A program made the position numbers and the translations under genes. Below, one piece after another: positions 6,198 to 12,963 of a DNA stretch of 21,615 nucleotides. Positions within the stretch are counted from its first letter, which is position 1; each line of letters begins with the position of its first letter. Under the pieces are notes generated by a model that saw only the letters and a list, made by a program, of their open reading frames with translations, was not told the DNA's origin and did not search any database. Origin of the DNA: Nonomuraea candida (GTDB lineage: Bacteria > Actinomycetota > Actinomycetes > Streptosporangiales > Streptosporangiaceae). The DNA lies in NCBI RefSeq assembly GCF_000725485.1, contig NZ_KL647034.1, positions 67,023-88,637 on the forward strand. Direction: 5' to 3'.

Positions 6198-7129
6198 CTG
6201 ACACGAATGCCTTTGACACGAATGCCTTTGACACCGCCACGCTCCGCCTCTTCGACGAGGTCGCCCGGAGCGGCTCCTTCACCGCCGCCGCCGAGCTGCT
6301 CGGCTACACCCAGTCGGCGGTCTCCCGCCGCGTCGCCGCGCTCGAACGCGCCGCGGGAGGGCCGCTGTTCGAGCGTCTGGCCCGCGGCGTGCGCCTCACG
6401 CCCGCCGGGCGGGCGCTGCACCGGCACGCCGCCGCCGTGCTCGACCGGCTCGAACGCGCCGGCGAGGAGCTGGCCGCCATCCACCGGGGGCACGGGGGCA
6501 TCCTGCGGGTGGGCTCGTTCGCCACGGCCAACATCGATCTGCTGCCGGGCACGCTCAAGCGGTTCCTGGAGCGGCGGCCCGGCGTCGAGCTGCGGCTGAC
6601 CGAAGGGCTCAGCTCCCGGCTGATGGAGCTGCTGCGCGCCGGGGCGCTCGACGTGGCCGTGATCAGCGACTACCCGGCGGGGCTGCCCGGCGAGGGGGCG
6701 CGCACGGTGCCGCTGCGCACGGACCGGCTGCTGGTCGCGCTGCCCGCCGGCCACCGGCTGGCCGGCCGGCCCGAGGTGGACCTGCGCGACCTGGCGGAGG
6801 AGAGCTGGATCGAGGCCGCCCCGCGCGGCCAGCCGACCCTGCTGGTGGCGGCGTGCGCGGCGGCCGGGTTCACGCCGCGGAGCGGGCCCCGGGTGGCGGA
6901 ATGGTCGGGCAAGTTCGGGTTCGTCGCCGCGGGGCTCGGGGTGACGCTGGTGCCGGAGCTGGCGGCGCGCGCCGTACCGGCCGATCTGGTGCTCAAACCA
7001 CTCAGAGGCGGTACGACCCCCGCACGCCAGGTCTACGCGGCCCTGCCCGAGTCGCCACTGCCCGCCGCGCTGGAGCTGGTCGAGATGCTGGGAGAATGGG
7101 AGGTGTGTACGACGGTTTCGCCCACTTAG
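6185..7129 (+). CDS. LysR-family transcriptional regulator
   Basis: A 314-residue regulator (311 if ATG 6194 is used), normal length for the family. The N-terminal helix-turn-helix is clear: TATLRLFDEVARSGSFTAAA, ELLGYTQSAVSRRVAALERA, PLFERLARGVRLTPAGRAL. The ~90-310 region is the periplasmic-binding-protein-like effector domain (GILRVGSFATANIDLLPGTL, ALDVAVISDYPAGLPGEG, GLGVTLVPELAARAVPADLV). The extreme N-terminus contains a repeated DTNAF pentapeptide caused by a 15-bp tandem repeat. No ribosome-binding site precedes either ATG; a leaderless mRNA is possible. It is divergent from the dehydrogenase-RidA fusion, the classical arrangement of a LysR regulator with its target, and overlaps the 5' end of pabB by about 30 nt, so it could also be co-transcribed with the pab genes. 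Confidence 0.9.
   Translation: MAAMPDTNAFDTNAFDTATLRLFDEVARSGSFTAAAELLGYTQSAVSRRVAALERAAGGPLFERLARGVRLTPAGRALHRHAAAVLDRLERAGEELAAIHRGHGGILRVGSFATANIDLLPGTLKRFLERRPGVELRLTEGLSSRLMELLRAGALDVAVISDYPAGLPGEGARTVPLRTDRLLVALPAGHRLAGRPEVDLRDLAEESWIEAAPRGQPTLLVAACAAAGFTPRSGPRVAEWSGKFGFVAAGLGVTLVPELAARAVPADLVLKPLRGGTTPARQVYAALPESPLPAALELVEMLGEWEVCTTVSPT
6200..6234. repeat. 15-bp tandem repeat (2.3 copies) in the LysR 5' end
   Basis: The unit GACACGAATGCCTTT is present at 6200-6214 and 6215-6229, followed by GACAC. It encodes DTNAF twice. The junctions create two copies of TTGACA, the consensus -35 hexamer, and two further ATG triplets. Confidence 0.85.
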
Positions 7130-8109
7130 GCGGTTTTCTCGCCAGCGGGTTGCGTGACGTGACCTCAGACCTCGCCGCACTCGACGGGGAGGGCTGGTGG
7201 GCCGTCGTGGTCGACTACGAGGGCAAGGTGACGTGCGCCCGGTTCGACCGGGTGCGCAGGTCACCCCTGCCCGCTCCCGCCGCCCCCTGGCACGGCCCCG
7301 GCCCCGGCCAGTGGCGCAGCTCCCTCGACCGGGCCGCGTACGAGAGCGGCGTGCGCGCCATCCGCGCCCACATCGAGCGGGGCGAGGTCTACCAGGCCAA
7401 CCTCTGCCGCATCCTGAGCGCGCCCGTCCCGCCCGGCGCCGACCCGCTCGCCCTGGCCGCCAGGCTGGCCGAGGGCAACCCGGCGCCGTACGCGGCCGTG
7501 ATCCAGCTTCCCGGCCTGAGCGTGGTCTCGGCCTCGCCCGAGCTCTACCTGTCGCGCGACGGCGACGTCGTGGAGTCCCGGCCGATCAAGGGCACGGGCG
7601 CGACCGCGGACGACCTCCTGGAGAAGGACTACGCCGAGAACGTCATGATCGTCGACCTGGTCCGCAACGACCTCGGCAGGGTCGCGGCCGTCGGCTCGGT
7701 CGAGGTGCCGTCGTTGTGCGAGGTCGAGGAGCATCCCGGGCTCGTCCACCTCGTCTCCACCGTCCGCGCCCGGCTCGCGCCCGGGGCGGGCTGGCCGGAG
7801 CTGTTCGCGGCCACTTTCCCGCCCGGCTCTGTCACGGGCGCGCCCAAATCGTCCGCGCTGCGGATCATCAATGAGCTCGAACGGGTGCCCCGCGGGCCGT
7901 ACTGTGGGGCCGTGGGCTGGGTCGACGCCGACCGAGGCAGGGCGGCGCTGGCCGTAGGCATCAGAACATTCTGGATCTCTTCCGGCGAGATCCGGTTCGG
8001 CACGGGAGCGGGCATCACCTGGGGCAGCGACCCCGGGCGCGAGTGGCTCGAGACCGAGCTCAAAGCAGCCAGGCTGATCGCGCTGGCATCCACAGGAGGA
8101 ACTGAATGA
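7096..8109 (+). CDS. pabB: Aminodeoxychorismate synthase component I (short form)
   Basis: A chorismate-binding enzyme that, with a glutamine amidotransferase (PabA), converts chorismate to 4-amino-4-deoxychorismate for p-aminobenzoate/folate. At 337 residues it is shorter than typical PabB (~450): the N-terminal subdomain is reduced and the catalytic core starts near AAYESGVRAIRAHIERGEVY. Diagnostic motifs are SRPIKGTGATADDLL (Lys in PIKGT marks PabB rather than anthranilate synthase, which has PIAGT), YAENVMIVDLVRNDLGR, FPPGSVTGAPKSSALRIINE and YCGAVGWVDADRG. The start is uncertain: ATG 7096, or GTG 7105 with GGGAG 10 nt upstream. A rare TTA leucine codon at 7126-7128 lies in the overlap with the LysR stop. 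The gene ends in a 4-bp ATGA overlap with pabC. No pabA is visible here. Confidence 0.92.
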   Translation: MGGVYDGFAHLGGFLASGLRDVTSDLAALDGEGWWAVVVDYEGKVTCARFDRVRRSPLPAPAAPWHGPGPGQWRSSLDRAAYESGVRAIRAHIERGEVYQANLCRILSAPVPPGADPLALAARLAEGNPAPYAAVIQLPGLSVVSASPELYLSRDGDVVESRPIKGTGATADDLLEKDYAENVMIVDLVRNDLGRVAAVGSVEVPSLCEVEEHPGLVHLVSTVRARLAPGAGWPELFAATFPPGSVTGAPKSSALRIINELERVPRGPYCGAVGWVDADRGRAALAVGIRTFWISSGEIRFGTGAGITWGSDPGREWLETELKAARLIALASTGGTE

Positions 8110-8936
8110 ACATCCCTGTCTGGGTCAACGGCGAGCTGCTCGACCCCGCGCAGGCCACCGTGTCCGTGTTCGACCACGGGCTGATGGTCGGGGACGGCGT
8201 CTTCGAGACCATCAAGATCGTGAACGGCAGGTCGTTCGCGCTCACCCGGCACCTCGACCGGCTCACGCTCTCGGCCCAGCGCATGGACCTGCCCGACCCC
8301 GACGTCGAGGCCATCGCCGACGGCATCGCCAAGCTGCTCGACGCCGCGCCCGCCTGGGAGCTGGGCCGCATCCGCGTCACCTACACCAGCGGCCCCGGCC
8401 CGCTCGGCTCCGACCGCGGCGACCAGGGCACCACCAGCGTCGTCATCGTGGACGAGCAGAAGCCGTTCCCCGCCACCGCCGACGTCGCCGTCGTGCCCTG
8501 GCCCCGCAACGAGCGCGGCGCGCTGGCGGGCGTCAAGAGCACCTCCTACGGCGACAACGCCAAGGCCCTGCTGCACGCCAAGAGGCGCGGCGGCGGCGAG
8601 GCCATCTTCGGCAACCTCGCGGGCGACCTGTGCGAGGGCACCGGCTCCAACATCTTCGTGGTCCGCGACGGCCGCCTGCTCACGCCCACCCTCGGCTCCG
8701 GCTGCCTGGCCGGCGTCACCAGGGCCCTGGTGGTCGAGTGGTGCGGCGCCGAGGAGGTGGACGTGCCCCTCCAGGCCCTGTACGACGCCGAGGAGGCGTT
8801 CCTCACCTCCACCACGCGCGACGTCCAGCCGATCCGGCGGGTCGACGACACAGTGCTGCCGGCCGCGCCCGGCCCGATCACCGCCAAGGCCATGCGCGTC
8901 TTCGCCGAGCGCTCCGCCGCCGACCTCGACCCATAG
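8106..8936 (+). CDS. pabC: Aminodeoxychorismate lyase (class IV aminotransferase family)
   Basis: A 276-residue PLP enzyme of the class IV aminotransferase fold. In this context it most likely cleaves aminodeoxychorismate to p-aminobenzoate and pyruvate. Visible motifs are VSVFDHGLMVGDGVFETIKI near residues 20-39, the PLP Lys in AGVKSTSYGDNAKALL (K144), GDLCEGTGSNIFVVRDGRLL and LTSTTRDVQPIRRVDD. Branched-chain and D-amino acid aminotransferases share this fold, but the ATGA overlap with pabB favours PabC. ATG 8106 follows AGGAGG by 5-6 nt, a strong ribosome-binding site, and coupling to pabB is expected. Length and motifs look intact. Confidence 0.92.
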   Translation: MNIPVWVNGELLDPAQATVSVFDHGLMVGDGVFETIKIVNGRSFALTRHLDRLTLSAQRMDLPDPDVEAIADGIAKLLDAAPAWELGRIRVTYTSGPGPLGSDRGDQGTTSVVIVDEQKPFPATADVAVVPWPRNERGALAGVKSTSYGDNAKALLHAKRRGGGEAIFGNLAGDLCEGTGSNIFVVRDGRLLTPTLGSGCLAGVTRALVVEWCGAEEVDVPLQALYDAEEAFLTSTTRDVQPIRRVDDTVLPAAPGPITAKAMRVFAERSAADLDP

Positions 8937-9078
8937 GCGCTCGGTCATCGGCCTGGACCGGAGTGAGCGCGGGGGGCGTGCCCTGGATTCGCCCTGTATT
9001 TTCGGGTTCGCCTCCGGGCCTCGCTGCAGCGGGTTACGCTTCTCGCGCAGATTCGCCCGGACCCGATGAGAGTTCTTG

Positions 9079-9591
9079 ATGAGTGGGGATGGCGGCGCGC
9101 AGGTGCCGCCGATTTCAAGAATGGGCGCGATCGTGGCCGTGGAGCGCGTGCTGGCACGCACTCCCGCGCTCGCCGTCCTGCTTCCGATGATCGCCGCCTA
9201 TGACGTCGGCTGCCTGTTGAGCCTCGACGTCGTGGCACGGAACGCCGCTGCTCCGCGCGGCCTGGCGCTCCAGCTCGACGCCGCGTTCTCCGGTGAGGAG
9301 AGCATGTCGCTGCACCTTGTGCTGCGCTATCCGGACGGCGCCGAAGTGGCCTCCGGCGACGATCGCCACTGCGCTCCGCCGTGCCTTTCCTGGTTTCCGG
9401 GAGGGGTGCGCGGCGATGCGGCGTACACGCTGTATCAGATGCCCTTGTGGCTGTCTCCGCTGCCGCCGGCGGCGGACCTCCAGCTCACCGTGGAATGGCC
9501 GTGGGCCGGGATCGGGCCCACGGCCGTCACGCTCGACGGCGCCGCCATCGCGCGGGCGGCGGCGCGGTCGGAGCGCTGCTGGCCCTCATGA
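9079..9591 (+). CDS. Conserved hypothetical protein, beta-rich
   Basis: A 170-residue protein with no recognisable enzyme motif. It starts MSGDGGAQVPPISRMGAIVA and has a predicted beta-rich middle (GLALQLDAAFSGEESMSLHL, VLRYPDGAEVASGDD). The C-terminal part reads LWLSPLPPAADLQLTVEWPW then AGIGPTAVTLDGAAIARAAA. The WLSPLPP...EWP pattern resembles a family of short actinobacterial proteins of unknown function. There is no signal peptide or membrane helix. ATG 9079 follows GAGAG by 6 nt; a TTG at 9076 is the alternative. It is a single gene convergent with the LVIVD lipoprotein gene; the 142 bp upstream hold no other gene. Confidence 0.75.
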   Translation: MSGDGGAQVPPISRMGAIVAVERVLARTPALAVLLPMIAAYDVGCLLSLDVVARNAAAPRGLALQLDAAFSGEESMSLHLVLRYPDGAEVASGDDRHCAPPCLSWFPGGVRGDAAYTLYQMPLWLSPLPPAADLQLTVEWPWAGIGPTAVTLDGAAIARAAARSERCWPS

Positions 9592-9631
9592 CGGCCGGCC
9601 GCGCTTCTGAGGGCGGGCCGCCCGGCCGTCA
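9589..9631. terminator. Convergent hairpin that contains both stop codons
   Basis: TGACGGCCGG (9589-9598) pairs perfectly with CCGGCCGTCA (9622-9631). The stem base is formed by the TGA stop of the plus-strand hypothetical gene and, on the other strand, the TGA stop of the LVIVD gene. The 23-nt interior can fold further. A bidirectional terminator is likely. Confidence 0.6.
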
Positions 9632-11014
9632 GTAGACCTTCTGGGTCTGGACGTTGAAGTCGTCCATCGTGACCTGTTTGGCCGGGTCGGTCAGCGGGTC
9701 GGTGATCTCCAGGACGTCCAGGCCCTCGGTCATGTCGCTGGAGTAGATGTAGCCGTTGTAGTAGTAGGCCGACCAGGAGCCCGCGATGCCGCCCTCGATC
9801 GGCCCGCGCTCGAAGAAGCCGATCTCCTTCGGGCTGGCGGAGTCGGTGAAGTCCCAGATCGACACCCCGCCCTGGTACCACGCCTGGACCATGATGTCCT
9901 TGCCCTCCACCGGGATGAGGGAGCCGTTGTGGGCCACGCAGTTCTCGTTCTCCTGCTGCTCCCGGGGGATCTTGAAGTAGCCGCGCCGCTCCAGCTGACC
10001 GTTGACCAGCTCGTAGACGGCGTTGGCGCCCTTGGTGCTCGGCGTGTTGCGGTCACAGGTGGCCTGGCTGCCGCCGCCCAGCTCGTCGCCGAAGACGATC
10101 TTCTTCCCGTCGTTGCTGAACGTGGCCGAGTGCCAGATCTGGAAGTTCTCCCGGTCGGTGAGTTGCTGGAGCACCTTCGGGTTCACCGGGTCGGAGATGT
10201 CGAGCAGCACGCCGTCACCGAAGCAGGCGGCCGCGGCCACCTTGTTCTGCGGGAAGGCGGTGATGTCGTGGCAGCCGGAGGAGAACTCGGAGTTCGCGCG
10301 GTCGGGGAAGAGGTTGGGCTTGTTCACGATCTTCGCCGACTGCGGCGACCGCGTCGGGATCTCGACGATCTGGATGAGCTCGTGCGGCGGCCGGCAGGTC
10401 TCCGACTCGGGCTCGGGGCCGGGGGAGGAGACGTACACGTACAGCGTCTCGCCGTCCGGGACCATCGTGTGCGTGTGCGAGCCGCAGTCGGTCTGGACCG
10501 CGCCCACGTACCGCGGGCTCTTCTTGTCGCTGACGTCGAAGATGCGCAGGCCCTCCCAGCGCCGCTCGCCTTCGCCCGAATCGCACTCCGGGCCGTCGCG
10601 CGGCTCGTCGATCGAGAGCACCAGCAGATCCCCGTACACGGTCACGTCGTTCTGCTGCGCCGGGCAGGCCACCTGGCTGACCAGCTGCGGCTTCGTCGGC
10701 TCGCTGATGTCATAGATCGCGAAGCCGCCGAAGTTCCCCATGTAGGCGTAGTCCCCCTGGAACGCCAGGTCGGTGTTGAGGTTGCCCTCTCCGCTGAGCG
10801 GGCCCGTCCTCGGCAGGTTGGCGACGTGCTTGACGTTGTCACTCATGGCCACGGCGCCGGGGCTCAGCGTGGCGGTCGAACCGGCCGGAGCGCTGGTCTC
10901 CTGCGAGGTGGTGGCGGGCGCCGGCTCCTCCGTCGCCGACGGTTCCGCGGCACACGCGGACGCCAGCAACAGCACCGTACACAACAACGCTCCGCGCAAC
11001 TTGGCAGAGATCAA
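9629..11014 (-). CDS. LVIVD-repeat beta-propeller lipoprotein
   Basis: A 461-residue secreted, probably lipid-anchored protein. The N-terminus is a lipoprotein signal (LRGALLCTVLLLASAC, Cys21), then a Ser/Thr/Pro/Ala-rich spacer to about residue 55. The rest is a propeller of LVIVD-type blades: YAYMGNFGGFAIYDISEPTK, DLLVLSIDEP, EGLRIFDVSDKKSPRYVGAV, GDGVLLDISDPVNPKVLQQL, GGVSIWDFTDSASPKEIGFF, EGLDVLEITDPLTDPAKQV. Several cysteines (CPAQQNDV, GPECDSG, DCGSHTH, SETCRPP, SGCHDI, ACFGDG, TCDRNT, NENCVAH) suggest disulfides in the extracellular domain. The start is TTG 11014, supported by AAAGGGGA 6 nt upstream; no in-frame ATG exists. Function unknown; such propellers usually bind proteins or ligands at the cell surface. 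Only 29 bp separate it from the divergent DUF305 lipoprotein. Confidence 0.88.
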   Translation of the reverse strand: MISAKLRGALLCTVLLLASACAAEPSATEEPAPATTSQETSAPAGSTATLSPGAVAMSDNVKHVANLPRTGPLSGEGNLNTDLAFQGDYAYMGNFGGFAIYDISEPTKPQLVSQVACPAQQNDVTVYGDLLVLSIDEPRDGPECDSGEGERRWEGLRIFDVSDKKSPRYVGAVQTDCGSHTHTMVPDGETLYVYVSSPGPEPESETCRPPHELIQIVEIPTRSPQSAKIVNKPNLFPDRANSEFSSGCHDITAFPQNKVAAAACFGDGVLLDISDPVNPKVLQQLTDRENFQIWHSATFSNDGKKIVFGDELGGGSQATCDRNTPSTKGANAVYELVNGQLERRGYFKIPREQQENENCVAHNGSLIPVEGKDIMVQAWYQGGVSIWDFTDSASPKEIGFFERGPIEGGIAGSWSAYYYNGYIYSSDMTEGLDVLEITDPLTDPAKQVTMDDFNVQTQKVY

Positions 11015-11043
11015 CGCGCATCCCCTTTGTCTCGTAGCTCACT

Positions 11044-11718
11044 ATGGAAGCTATGTCAGCAGGTTATGGGCCGCGTACGGTCTTCATTGCGGTTATGACT
11101 ACTTTTGTCCTCGCCTCCTGCTCGCAGCAGCCCAAGGCGCCGGCGGGGCCGTCCCCCGTGGGTACCGAGGCGCCCGTCATCGTGCCGGGCGGCCCCGGCA
11201 CGCCGGCCCGTACGGCGACGCCGGGGGAGCGGGTCGGGCCGACGCCGTCACCCACCGTGGCGGCCGACGTCCGGTTCGCGGAGCGGATGATCCCGCATCA
11301 CCGGCAGGCCCTGGAGATGACCTCGCTGGTGGAGGCCCGTACGACCAACGAGTCCATCCGCGCCGTCGCCCGGCAGATCGCCGCCGCGCAGGGCCCGGAG
11401 ATCAGGGCGATGACGAGCTGGCTGGCCGAGCTGGGCCGCACGGTCCCGGCGGGACACGGGCACGAGCAGGGGATGGCGGGCTACGGCATGGCGACGCAGG
11501 AGGAGCTGAACGCGCTGCGCGCGGCCCGGGGAGGGCCCTTCGACCGGCTGTTCCTGCAGCTCATGACCAGGCACCACGAGGGCGCGGTGAAGATGGCGGG
11601 GGAGCAGCTGGCCGGGGGGCGGGATCAGCGCATGCGGCTGCTGGCCAAGGATGTCTACGCCGGGCAGAGCCTCGAGATCGACCGCATGCGCAAGCTCCTG
11701 GCGTCACTCCGCGCGTGA
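11044..11718 (+). CDS. DUF305-domain lipoprotein
   Basis: A 224-residue exported protein with a lipobox (TTFVLASC, Cys26), a Pro/Thr/Gly-rich spacer to about residue 70 and a DUF305 domain. DUF305 is a ferritin-like helical domain with two His-rich motifs, seen here as ERMIPHHRQALEM (H85, H86) and LMTRHHEGAVKMA (H177, H178). Met residues cluster around MAGYGMATQEE. Some DUF305 proteins are linked to copper or other metals, but that is family-level knowledge only. The start is ATG 11044 or ATG 11053 (MSAGYGPRT); neither has a strong ribosome-binding site. It is divergent from the LVIVD lipoprotein; both are predicted at the outer face of the membrane, so a shared function is likely (inference). 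Confidence 0.88.
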   Translation: MEAMSAGYGPRTVFIAVMTTFVLASCSQQPKAPAGPSPVGTEAPVIVPGGPGTPARTATPGERVGPTPSPTVAADVRFAERMIPHHRQALEMTSLVEARTTNESIRAVARQIAAAQGPEIRAMTSWLAELGRTVPAGHGHEQGMAGYGMATQEELNALRAARGGPFDRLFLQLMTRHHEGAVKMAGEQLAGGRDQRMRLLAKDVYAGQSLEIDRMRKLLASLRA

Positions 11719-11736
11719 CCGGCGCGGCCCTCGCCG

Positions 11737-11801
11737 GCTCGCGTACGGGAGGGGCCGCGACCGGTCCGGTCCAGCTCGCGTGCGGGAGGGGCCGCGACCG
11801 G
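11737..11801. repeat. 28-bp direct repeat, two copies
   Basis: A 28-bp unit beginning GCTCGCGT and ending CCGCGACCGG occurs at 11737-11764 and 11774-11801 with a single A/G difference. It lies in the non-coding stretch after the DUF305 gene. Function unknown. Confidence 0.75.
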
Positions 11802-11806
11802 GCGGG

Positions 11807-11842
11807 CTCGCAGCCGGGAGAGAGAGCTCACCCGGCTGCGAG
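11807..11842. terminator. Perfect 12-bp hairpin after the DUF305 gene
   Basis: CTCGCAGCCGGG (11807-11818) and CCCGGCTGCGAG (11831-11842) flank a 12-nt purine-rich loop. It is a strong stem without a T-tract in the convergent space between the DUF305 and SsgB-like genes; probable terminator. Confidence 0.65.
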
Positions 11843-11867
11843 GGCGGGCCGGAGGGCTTCCAGGCGT

Positions 11868-11900
11868 AAGGGGAGGCTCCGGCGGGCGGAACCTCCCCTT
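11868..11900. terminator. Second hairpin, intrinsic-terminator-like
   Basis: AAGGGGAGG (11868-11876) pairs with CCTCCCCTT (11892-11900), a perfect 9-bp stem around a 15-nt loop. The A-start and T-end make it terminator-like on both strands. A third small hairpin (GTCCGGC 11911-11917 with GCCGGAC 11932-11938) follows. Confidence 0.55.
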
Positions 11901-11962
11901 GCATGATCACGTCCGGCCTCTTCGAGAGACTGCCGGACGACTGCCGCGCGTGCCCTGCCGGG

Positions 11963-12379
11963 TCAGGACGGCCAGAGCATGTTGGTCAGCTCGGCGTCGA
12001 GATCCATGAAGTCGGTCTCCCGGCCGGCAGGCACCTTCTCGTAGGTCCGGTGGAGGAACTCCGTGAGCGGGGCCAGCGGCACCTCGAACAACGCCTGCCC
12101 GAAGGGAGACGTCAGGCTGATGTGGAGCGTGCGCTCGCCGTCGGCGCGTGCGGGCCAGACCTGCACGTCGCCGTCGCCGACACGCCTCACGATGCCCACG
12201 GTCAGCAACTCGCGGGCGAAGATCCACTCGACCGGCTCGTCGTTCCCTACGTGGAAGGCCATGCGGATGGCGTACGGATCGTCGGCTGTGTAACTCAGTC
12301 CGGCGAGCAGGGGGACGGTAGTACGGTCGGGGACCACAAGCCGAAGGCCAAGCTCGGCGGAGACGGTGGTGCTGTTCAT
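11963..12379 (-). CDS. ssgB: SsgA/SsgB-family sporulation and cell division regulator
   Basis: A 138-residue SsgA-like protein (SALP), normal length for SsgB. Matching features are the N-terminus MNSTTVSAELGLRLVV, LLAGLSYTADDPYAIRMAFH, the hallmark VEWIFARELLTVGI, GDGDVQVWPARADGERTLHI, SLTSPFGQALFEVPL and the C-terminal DLDAELTNML. In streptomycetes SsgB helps bring FtsZ to sporulation septum sites; it is the SALP most widely conserved in sporulating actinomycetes, so the ssgB symbol is likely but other SALPs are possible. ATG 12379 matches the family N-terminus; a purine stretch (AAAAGG) lies about 10 nt upstream. It is a single gene, with a long non-coding upstream region that probably carries developmental promoter signals I could not define. 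Confidence 0.9.
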   Translation of the reverse strand: MNSTTVSAELGLRLVVPDRTTVPLLAGLSYTADDPYAIRMAFHVGNDEPVEWIFARELLTVGIVRRVGDGDVQVWPARADGERTLHISLTSPFGQALFEVPLAPLTEFLHRTYEKVPAGRETDFMDLDAELTNMLWPS

Positions 12380-12848
12380 CGTCAGCCAAACCTTTTCGTC
12401 GTAGGTCCCCTCTTCGGGGCTTTCACTGCTCTGACGGACTTCGTCCTGAGCTATGACGCGGAACGAAGAAACCTGTAGGAAAGATTCCGCTCCCAGGGCG
12501 TTCTGTAACGCACATCACAGCTGGACATTTAGGCATCTACCAGGCTAAACGGCATCAATCGGGTCGTATTTGCAAGGGTTTTGCGTGCTGTGGAGCCTGC
12601 CCCGGACACGCCGCCCATGAACGTTCCTGACTGAAGATCTTGGCCGTCGCGTTCGGGGACACGACGATGGTATGCCACCCGCCCGCCGCGCCGATGGGCA
12701 ACCGCCGCGTTTCACCCGAATCCCTCTGACGGGCTCACCGGGACCACCCGCCGGCCTCCTTGATCGCCCCCGGAGGGTTTCGGTTCGCCGTGGGTGCGGG
12801 AGTGCGGTATGGTTTTCCCCGTCGGCACCGCAAGGAGCCGGCAGGGGC
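12380..12848. other. Non-coding region between ssgB and tRNA-Val
   Basis: About 470 bp with no convincing gene on either strand. It must hold the ssgB promoter on the minus side and the tRNA promoter near its right end. A CCCC/GGGG mini-hairpin around 12408-12420 would lie in the ssgB leader. The stretch 12480-12600 is more AT-rich than average. Confidence 0.5.
12784..12813 (+). promoter_or_regulatory. Candidate tRNA-Val promoter
   Basis: TTCGCC (12784-12789), an 18-nt spacer and TATGGT (12808-12813) resemble a housekeeping promoter. Transcription would begin about 28 nt before the tRNA. Spacing is slightly long and the -35 is imperfect. Confidence 0.4.
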
Positions 12849-12923
12849 GGGCGATTAGCTCAGCGGGAGAGCGCTTCGTTCACACCGAAGAGGTCACTGG
12901 TTCGATCCCAGTATCGCCCACCA
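12849..12923 (+). tRNA. tRNA-Val (anticodon CAC)
   Basis: A complete 75-nt tRNA with encoded CCA. The acceptor stem GGGCGAT pairs with ATCGCCC; the D arm is GCTCAGCGGGAGAGC. The anticodon stem CTTCG/CGAAG carries loop TTCACAC, giving anticodon CAC for codon GUG. The T arm is ACTGG-TTCGATC-CCAGT, with discriminator A and CCA at 12921-12923. It is followed 7 nt later by a terminator. Confidence 0.97.
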
Positions 12924-12930
12924 CAGATCA

Positions 12931-12963
12931 GAGGTCGTTTCCCACTCGGGAAGCGGCCTCTTT
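12931..12963 (+). terminator. Intrinsic terminator of tRNA-Val
   Basis: GAGGTCGTTTCCC and GGGAAGCGGCCTC form a 13-bp stem (two G-U pairs) around ACTC, followed by TTT. This is a classic Rho-independent terminator directly after the tRNA. Confidence 0.85.

Noticed and set aside
7629..9161. 510-codon minus-strand frame across pabB/pabC
   Set aside because: Shadow translation without motifs; pabB and pabC are clear on the plus strand.
11737..11801. Two-unit repeat considered as a CRISPR-like array
   Set aside because: Only two copies, a 9-bp spacer and no cas genes.
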